From: Anaeramoeba flamelloides
Taxonomy: Eukaryota; Metamonada; Anaeramoebidae
Length of the DNA stretch: 64,000 nt
NCBI GenBank assembly: GCA_027625915.1
Contig: JANTQA010000051.1
Location: forward strand, 3,596,501-3,660,500
Direction of reading: 5' to 3'
How positions within the stretch are numbered: the first letter of the stretch is position 1; each line of letters begins with the position of its first letter. The notes beneath the pieces are model-generated. The model searched no databases. It saw only the letters and a list, made by a program, of their open reading frames with translations, and was not told where the DNA came from. Position numbers and translations under genes: made by a program. Below are positions 56,840 to 64,000 of the stretch, in pieces.

Positions 56840-57408
56840 TTCAAACAACAATAATTTTTTTTCTCAATAGAAAAATGAAAGGCTTGTTTTTTCAAAATTG
56901 AAAAATAAAAAAATGATCTTCAGAAAACTATATCACGACAAGAATCGTACAAAAATTGTAGTACTTTTTTTACTTTGCTACACTATTGTTTTTTTTTAAA
57001 ATTGTTCAAAATTTTGAAAGGAATTAAAAGATTAAAATTCAACAACTTTCAATTCTAAAGTTTTTACAATTCAAACTTTTAAAAATATATAATTTAAACA
57101 ACTTTCCACGTTTTGGTTTGTTTAAAAAGAGTTTCAATTTTTGAAGTTAACAAAATATTTTTCTTTTAGATCAATTTTCAAAAATTTCCATTAGATTCAA
57201 AATATTATCTTTTGTTAATTATTATTTTTTTACCCTTTTTTTGAGCTTACATAAGTTTGTATCAAGTTTTTGAAATTTGAAAAAATTAGAAAGAATAACA
57301 AGGACTAAAATCTTTCAGACTGTCAGTGTGATGGTTCGAAAAAGTCTTGAAAGGATTTTTATGGATTGTGCTATTCTTGTCTTGATATATTCTAAAATTA
57401 CAGCTTAA
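56840..57408. other. Intergenic region upstream of the RCC1-BTB gene
   Basis: AT-rich; no gene or element was recognised. It should contain the promoter of the minus-strand gene. Confidence 0.4.
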
Positions 57409-58615
57409 GGGACTAGTAAACTAAAAAAAATCTTCAAGTAAATTTACTAACAAATATAATTGAAATTTACGGTATCATGAAATTGAAAAAAAAAGTAAAA
57501 ATCTGATAACTACAAAAACAGAACTTACTTTCAATGCTATTTTCAGAAATATAATATTGTTTTTAAAAGTCTGATCCATTTTTTGAATTTTAGAAAAGTT
57601 CAAAATCCAACATATTTCTGAATTATTTAAAAAAAAAATATTTTCTTTGAAAGAAGATTGAAATCTTATTGCCTATAAAGGAAGTGTACAAAAATACACT
57701 TTAAAAATGAAACCACTAAGTTCTATAATAACTAAGTTTAAAAAATGAACTTAATCTCAAAAAAAAATACAATAATTATTTTAAACTTGTCAAAAATATA
57801 ATTATTTGATTCAAAGAACAGTTAAAATCTATTTTTTTTTTTATTGAATGAAAAAATCCGAGAAAAAGAACCAAACAACCAAATTAAAAATTCTCCTGAA
57901 ACACTTTTTTAAAACCTGGAAAATTCAATTTATTATCTATAGAAATAATTTTTAATTTGATTATTTATAATAAATAATTAATAACCCAATCTTAATTCTT
58001 TCAGTAAGCAATTAACAACCCAATGGTTAAATGTATCAAATAGACTTTACAATTATTTCTCAATTTTTTAAAGATTTTTCAACAAATAATACAATTCAAA
58101 AGCATAATTCTATTAAAAAAAAAAAATAGATATGATCAAATAACTGATTTTAATACAAACAGTTCCTTTTTTATACCCTGGATATTTGAAAAAGTATATT
58201 GGGAAGTCTTTTAAATTTCAAGAAATTTAATAAATATTTGTGAATAAAATAAATGTTCAAATTTTTTAGATCTTCAAGGATACGATATTTGATTTATTTT
58301 TATTGTATTTTTAAAATAAGATTAAATCCACAATGTTACTTGTTCATAAAGACTCTCAGAAATTACTAAAAGTTATATTTCTTCAAAATTAAATTTTTTG
58401 CAAATTTTTCTTTTTCTAATTTGATCCAAAAACAAAACAAAAAAGGATCTAGATCTTTTTACTGAAAAATTCATTGGAAAAATGAAACCTTTTAAAAATG
58501 ATTATTCATTTCTCTAAAGTTGACAAATGTCGTTGGATATCGTTTAATTGTATCCTTATGTAAATAATTACTCTATTATCTTTGCGAAAAAAAATAAATC
58601 AGAGTTACTAGTACC
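57409..58615. mobile_element. TTAA-type element, copy B (uninterrupted), 1207 bp
   Basis: TTAA stands at both sides (57405-57408 and 58616-58619). Inverted ends: GGGACTAGTAAACT on the left, GGTACTAGTAACTCT as the reverse complement of the right. From about 57527 it aligns almost base for base with 20083-20683 plus 26048-26539. The TA at 58128-58129 marks where the Tnp2-like transposon inserted in copy A. It has no open frame of note, so it is non-autonomous. TTAA suggests a piggyBac- or Kolobok-driven element. Confidence 0.8.
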
Positions 58616-58619
58616 TTAA

Positions 58620-60089
58620 AAAGAAAGGTTTTTTCAAAAATACTATCTGTTTCAAAATAAATCAATTAAATTTCTCAAAAAGTTCACCAAACAAAGATTT
58701 TTAAATAGATGTAAAATTTAAATTGTTAATCTTCCTATTTAGTTTGAATTATTTATTTTCTCTGTTAGAATTTGGAACTTTGATGGTTTTTTTGAATTCT
58801 TGGGTATGATTTTTTTGGTAAGTGGTATCCAAATTTTGATCTTTTGATTTTGAAATCAGCAGTATACAATACTTTTGTTTGAATAATAAGTGATACAAAA
58901 TTTTCCCTTCACTACGGCTTTATTTGTGAATTGAAACTTGGTAAGGAAAATTCTGAAAAGATAAGTTGAAAAGAGTTTGGAATCTTTTTTTATTGTTTTA
59001 TTCAATATTTTGGTGTGAAATTATAAGACAAAAATCCATAATGAAAGATTCTGAAGAATTTTAAAACAAAAACTAGATGAGGTTAGTAAAAAAAAATCCC
59101 AATAACAAACATAAAAAAAGTTTCCAAGTATCCCAAATAATTAAATTTCTTAAAAAAAAAAATTACAGTTTATTCATTCAAATTTCCAAAGGTTTTCATT
59201 TCTTCAATTCGTAACAAATTATTTTCTATAAGTACACAATCAATTCAATGTGTCATAATCTAATTCTTGGCCATTTTGAAACCCTCTAAATTTGACAAAG
59301 AAAGTATTATGTAACATTCTTGCGTAAAAAAATAACTCATTTGAAAATAGTATAAAAAAAATGAAAAAAAAATCTTCGTGATATTCAAAAAGTGCCCAAG
59401 ATCAACACTTCAAAATCTCATAGTTGTTTTCAAAATTATTTATTCTAACCTTTTAAAATGAGAAGTTGGGTGTCACTCTTTGACGCATTTTTCTAAAAAT
59501 GGAAAGAGTTTTTGATTTCTCAATTTTGGAGTTGGATCATATTAACGATAAATTCTAATAAATGTCGTAAAATATTTATTTCATTGTCCATTATCTAAAA
59601 TTTTCTTACCTAGCTTTGAGTAAAGTAAATTATTGATTTAATTTTTAGAAACTTTGTAAAATTGATTTAACAAGAGAAAGACTCTTTCTCATGTGTTGTT
59701 TTAAATTTAGGTTATAAATTACAAAAATGGAAAATGAATGAAAAATTTTATAATTTATTTGAATTTAGAAGTATTTGTTTCAAAAAAAATGTAACAAAAT
59801 TTTCATTCAGCTTTCCAAAAAATGTAGTTTCTAAATCATAGCACTATATCAAATTTTTTGATTCTAAAAAGAATCATATTTATTAATTCACTTTCTAGAA
59901 TTGGGATCTTTGGTGATTTATTCTAGTTCTCGTGAGGGGTGATTTTTTGGAAAGCTAAATGAAAATTTTGATCTTACTATTTTACAATTAACAGTAAATC
60001 GCATGCTGGGTAGTTTTTGGTTGATATTAGGCATCTCATAAAAAGAACAAAAATTTTTTTTCTAATTCAGGAAAATAATTTTCTTAGTA
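58620..60089. other. Gene-free stretch with repeat remnants
   Basis: 59268-59520 is a direct copy of the last part of repeat R5 (see 16238-16845). 59794-59830 and 59948-59976 form a small inverted repeat (AAAATTTTCATTCAGCTTTCC facing GGAAAGCTAAATGAAAATTT). 58780-58900 resembles 59930-59990. No gene. Confidence 0.45.
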
Positions 60090-60405
60090 CAGTCCTCTGC
60101 CTTTTTAAGGCACAGGAAAAATCAAGAAATAAGGTACAAAAAATCCCATTAAGGCACAAAATCAAAGTTGTCAAAATAAGGCACAATTTTTCTATGTACA
60201 TTTCCAAGATTACTCATAAAGTATATATATATATATATATATATATTTATTGAAGAAAACACTCAAACTAACTCTGTAATTATTGGGTGAAATTATATCT
60301 TGAAATTGGGAAAGTACCTTAAATCAAAAATTTGTACCCTAAAGTGAACAAAATTTTGTGATTTATATGTCGATTTATCATGTGCATTAAAATGGCACAG
60401 GACTG
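60090..60405. mobile_element. Larger variant related to the CAGTCAGTTTCAC MITE, 316 bp
   Basis: Inverted ends CAGTCCTCTGCCTTTTTAAG and (reverse complement of the right) CAGTCCTGTGCCATTTTAAT. TA lies on both sides (60088-60089, 60406-60407). The left arm holds AAGGCACAGG, AAGGTACAAA, AAGGCACAAA and AAGGCACAAT at 60107, 60131, 60151 and 60178. These are the same subterminal motifs as in the 197 bp family, but the terminal sequence differs. An (AT)n run (60222-60247) occupies the centre. An open frame 60017-60253 overlapping it is not a gene. Confidence 0.7.
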
Positions 60406-60407
60406 TA

Positions 60408-61985
60408 ATTACTCAAGGCTGTAACCTCTTTTTTCTGGTTTGAATTTTTTCAATCAAAAGAAGTCCAGTTTCTGAATATCATTTTTGGTGTGAAAACTCC
60501 TTGAGTTTGTAAGGCACTCAAGGTAAGTGAATTGGATCCTCAAAAGAGTATTACAATTTATAAAATATTTTAGATGGTTGTTACGATTGAAATGGTAAAA
60601 TATATTAGTTGATTATCATTTTTTTCAATTCAAATAAAATTTTGGTTTTATTTATAATTCTTAGTTAGTCAAGAATATGTCAATCAACTATATACCATTA
60701 AAAGAGTTCACACAAATTGCAGCCTCTTTCTTTAAAAAACTCTATTTAAAAAGAAAGAGAAGAAAATGCTGTAAAACTTTTTTCCCATTTATTATACGTA
60801 TACGAGTAAATTGTCAATCTTACTTTCTCACAAATCTTGATATAAAAAAATAATAGATATCAGTTCTTGATAAGTTAAAAGCAAATTTCGAAATCAAGTA
60901 CTCAAAGTAAATTTTTTTTCAATTATAAAGACCAATTCACAAGTTAAAAAATGATTTCTTAATGGGAACAGTTTTTTTGATATTTCTGTGATTCTTTGTA
61001 CTCTCATATTTGATTATTGCCAACTTGAGAAACAGAGTGAATAGGGGAAAAAAAGTGAAACACGATATTGAATTCGGAACCCTTAATTGAAACTGTAACT
61101 TAAAAGAAAAAACAATTAAATAAAGTAACAAATTAACCGAGAAAGAGAATAATCCCTTTTTTTATTATCAACAAAATTCACAAAAACAATTTCTATGTCC
61201 TTGGTTATAAGGCAAAATTGATCAGTGGTTTTGGAGATCTCAAAAATAGTAAAATATTTTTACAACATATTTTTTGTAATTGATCAATAGAAGAAAAAGT
61301 CTCGACTTGCAAAAGGATAGTTGTAAAAAATTATAGTGTTTAGAATCACCCGTGTTGACTTTTGTCTTTTGGTTTTTCTTTTTCTGACTGATCATAGTTT
61401 ACATTTTTAGGATACATTTTTGATTAAAAATATTATTTTACTTTATTTCTCAAATGTTAAAATGGGAAGGATGGTTGTAAATCGAATTTAATGTTTACCC
61501 TTACTCATAGTCTATATTTTATTAAACCAAATATTCGTCATTTTATTGGACTTACTTTTTAGGTCTCTTGCCCAATATTTGATAAAAGGTATTTTCACTT
61601 TGTTTGGAAGATGGAATTTTCACTTTCCAAATAACTCAAAAATAAAAAGTCAGAAGATCAATAAAAATTTTACCATTTATAATTCAAATATCATAAGAAC
61701 TTTTACAAATAGTATTCTCGTCCAAGTATAACAATTTGGAAACAAAATGGTAATTTGATCATAAATGTATTTTTATAGCAAAAATAAAATTCACTAAGAA
61801 AATCAGCTTGTCATAAATATTTTTCAATTAATTTTGGGTTTTGGTCAAAAAAAATTTACTTAATTTGGTTAAAACATTGTAATAACAAAGTGGGTGTCTT
61901 CAATTCCAGTTGATATAAATAGTCTGTTAATCTTTATAAAAACAAAACATTTCTTTAATTTTGTTACTTTATAAGTGTTAAAAGC
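60408..61985. other. Gene-free stretch with repeat remnants upstream of the PiT gene
   Basis: 61020-61330 shares AAAAAAAGTGAAACACG, GGAGATCTCAAAAATAGT and TTGATCAATAGAAGAAAAAG with the MITE at 53376-53821. 61350 carries a lone ACCCGTGTTGACTTTT fragment of the element family at 29311. No gene was found. Confidence 0.45.
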
Positions 61986-64000
61986 ATGGATATCTATTTG
62001 TTTTATTTGGTTGTTGGTATAATAGTTTTTGTTCTTTTCACAATAGGAATTGGAACAAACGATGCAGCAAATTCGTAACCTTTTTCAAGATCTTCCCCTT
62101 TTCTTTCTTTCTATCATTTACCTAAATCCTTAAAAAAAATATCTTGAAATAACCTCTGGCAACAACAAAATAAATTTCAAATGACAATAGGATGGGAACT
62201 GCCTATGGAAGTATGGTATTTACTTTAAGACGAGCACTGTTATATGGATCAATTTGCGAGATAATTGGTGCTGTATCCATCGGGGCGTTTGTCTCTGAAA
62301 CCATTCAAAAGGGAATTGTTGATCCTGATTTTTATAAAGATGATCCTTTAATTTATATGTCTGGTATGTTTTCCGCATTATTTGGTGCAATGGTATGGTT
62401 GTTTATTGCTTCAATATTGGGGTAAGTTTTATTTTGGTTATTTCATCATAATTTTTTGAATTTATTTAAAAAGAAATATCTTTTTCCAAACATAAAACTT
62501 TTACCAGAAATCAACAAGCATAAATTGATTTTTAATTTAAAAGTTAAATAAGTTTATTTTAATCAATTATTATTCTTAAATTCATTTTTTAAACACTAAT
62601 TAATAATTTAGTATTTTAAGTGTATTGAATTGGTTTACATGTATTGTAAAAAACAAAAGATAATAGTTTTACTCATTTTTTTTATTTGTGAAATTAACAA
62701 TTTTATCCCGGTTTATTATTCAAACACCAGCGAGGAAAATAAAACAATAATTGTTTGTTTGTTAATTAGAAAATGAAGAACTTTTCTATAAAATAAAAAT
62801 TTAAATTCAATTTATAAACAAGAAAGGACATTATCACAAGTTACTTTTTGGGATAATTATAATCAAAAAAACAATAATTCAAATTTAAAATTTTTAATCG
62901 ATATTTAACTTAATCCATCAATAACAATTTAAAATTCAATTTCATTTCTTCTCTTTATTTAACACTTTTTTTATTTTCCCATGTAATAGAATTCCTGTGG
63001 CAACAACACAATGTATTATAGGTGGTTTATTAGGATTTTCGATAATTAATGATCAGGGAAAATCTTTACAAATACAAAGTATTATTAACGTTGTACTTTC
63101 ATGGATAACCTCACCTTTGGCAGGATTTTTAGTTGCGTATTGTTTAACCAAGGTTATAAATCATTTAATTTTATATCCTGAAAACTCTGTTAAAAGAAAA
63201 AAACGAGCAAAGGGATTCTTTCCCTTTTTTGTTTCTTTTACGGTTGGAATAATGTTTCTCTTATTTATTGGGATAATTTTTGATCAATTAAAGATCAAAA
63301 AATACGTCAGTTATTTAACTTGTTTGGGTATATTTGTCATTAGTTTTTTAATTTCATGGTTGTATTTAATTCCAAAATTAACAACAAATTTTGATGCAAC
63401 AAAAATTATTACAAAATTTCAAAATGATTTGGATAAAATAAAGGATGCCGAGAAAGCGGCTAAAAAAGAAAATGTTGATGCCAAGTCACATCAAGAATTA
63501 AAATTTAAAGATATCAGTTGTTTAGAAGATGTTAATCAACATATCAAATTAGCAGAAATTGTCACAGATGCCACAAAAAATTTCAAACAAGACACCGAAG
63601 AGGACTCTGATAGAACTCGTCTTCTTGTCGAAAACTTATCAAAGGACATTGAAACAAATTTAGAGGATGACTTTCCAAGTTCCAATTCAGACGACGACTC
63701 AGATAGTGGTTCTGAACTCTTATTAGCATTGGGTAGCTCTGATACAAAAAAGCTTCAAGTCAAAAAAACAAGTACCAATCATGAGAGTGAGAGAGCAAAA
63801 AAAGAAAACTTTATCAGGGTGTATCAATATGAAATAAACAAATTGGGATCAACAATTGCTCTCTTTCTTTTCCTTCAAAAAATTGCAAGCTTAATATTAG
63901 CCTTTGGCCACGGGGGAAATGATCTTGCTAATGGAGTTGGCCCACTCGCAATGATTCTCAGTATATATAAAACGGAAAGCACAACAGCAAAAATTGATTC
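61986..64000 (+). CDS. PiT-family phosphate transporter (SLC20/Pho4-like), 3' end outside
   Basis: Three exons are visible: 61986-62074, 62191-62421 and 62990 onward to the window edge, with introns of 116 and 568 bp (TC|GTAACC...AATAG|GATGG; GG|GTAAGT...AATAG|AATTC). About 443 codons are seen. The first PiT signature spans the first join: GIGTNDAANSMGTAYGSMVF (family GANDVANSFGTSVGS). After several hydrophobic segments (IPVATTQCIIGGLLGFSI, WITSPLAGFLVAYCL, FFPFFVSFTVGIMFLLFIGI) comes a long hydrophilic acidic loop (about residues 270-395, DDDSDSGSE). The second signature GHGGNDLANGVGPLAM follows. This two-signature, large-central-loop plan is that of eukaryotic plasma-membrane sodium- or proton-coupled phosphate carriers. 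The last helices are beyond the edge. The start at 61986 (MDIYLFYLVVGIIVF) gives the expected short N-terminus and first helix. Confidence 0.93.

Noticed and set aside
60017-60253. 78-codon frame ending in Tyr-Ile repeats
   Set aside because: It runs into a MITE and its (AT)n microsatellite.
1-64000. Bacterial features: operons, CRISPR arrays, riboswitches, integrons
   Set aside because: Introns, eukaryotic genes and the repeat landscape exclude a bacterial source. No regularly spaced direct repeats of CRISPR type were seen.
1-64000. Retroviral, LTR or Polinton-type elements
   Set aside because: No reverse transcriptase, integrase, capsid or protein-primed polymerase motif and no long terminal direct repeats were recognised in the window.

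Overview
The window is eukaryotic nuclear DNA, very AT-rich (long A and T runs, few CpG), with sparse spliceosomal genes in a sea of decayed repeats. Evidence for a eukaryote: GT-AG introns of about 116-570 bp, a cytosolic ribosomal protein eS1 gene, a spliceosomal CWC15 homologue, a MON2 homologue, an RCC1-BTB protein, a tandem CH-domain protein, a PiT phosphate transporter and a eukaryotic tRNA-Gln. TAA and TAG behave as stops. The Lys-Glu and Asn tracts inside proteins and the RCC1/BTB and CH families suggest a free-living amoeboid protist. An anaerobic amoeba such as Anaeramoeba is my best guess, but that is inference and a phylogeny of eS1 or MON2 would decide it.

Layout. 1-15000 holds one KE-rich hypothetical gene (minus strand) and many repeats, including six copies of a palindromic 195-199 bp MITE, a 573 bp hairpin element and a TCGCGA-motif cluster. 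CWC15 (15014-15805, one exon) sits between inverted copies of a ~210 bp repeat. 17-20 kb is gene-free. 20684-26047 is a 5.36 kb DNA transposon with terminal inverted repeats, a TA target duplication and two divergent genes: a Tnp2/CACTA-like transposase (interrupted) and an accessory protein. A tRNA-like, relatively GC-rich SINE candidate lies in its transposase gene. The transposon itself interrupts an older TTAA-flanked element, whose uninterrupted paralogue is at 57409-58615. 27.6-34.3 kb has a short two-CH-domain gene, two inverted-repeat elements and a coiled-coil protein gene. 35.7-41.3 kb is MON2. 41.2-43.1 kb has an inverted duplication of the MON2 3' end flanking tRNA-Gln(UUG). 43-48 kb is repeats. 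48.3-49.6 kb is RPS3A (two exons). 50-54.7 kb is repeats. 54.8-56.8 kb is an RCC1-BTB gene (two exons). 57-61.9 kb is repeats. From 61986 to the right edge runs a PiT transporter gene (three exons seen, 3' end outside).

The host genes are unrelated housekeeping or signalling genes and do not form a pathway. The most informative biology is the layered mobile-element history: several non-autonomous TA-flanked and TTAA-flanked families, nested insertions, and a filled and an empty paralogous site in the same window.
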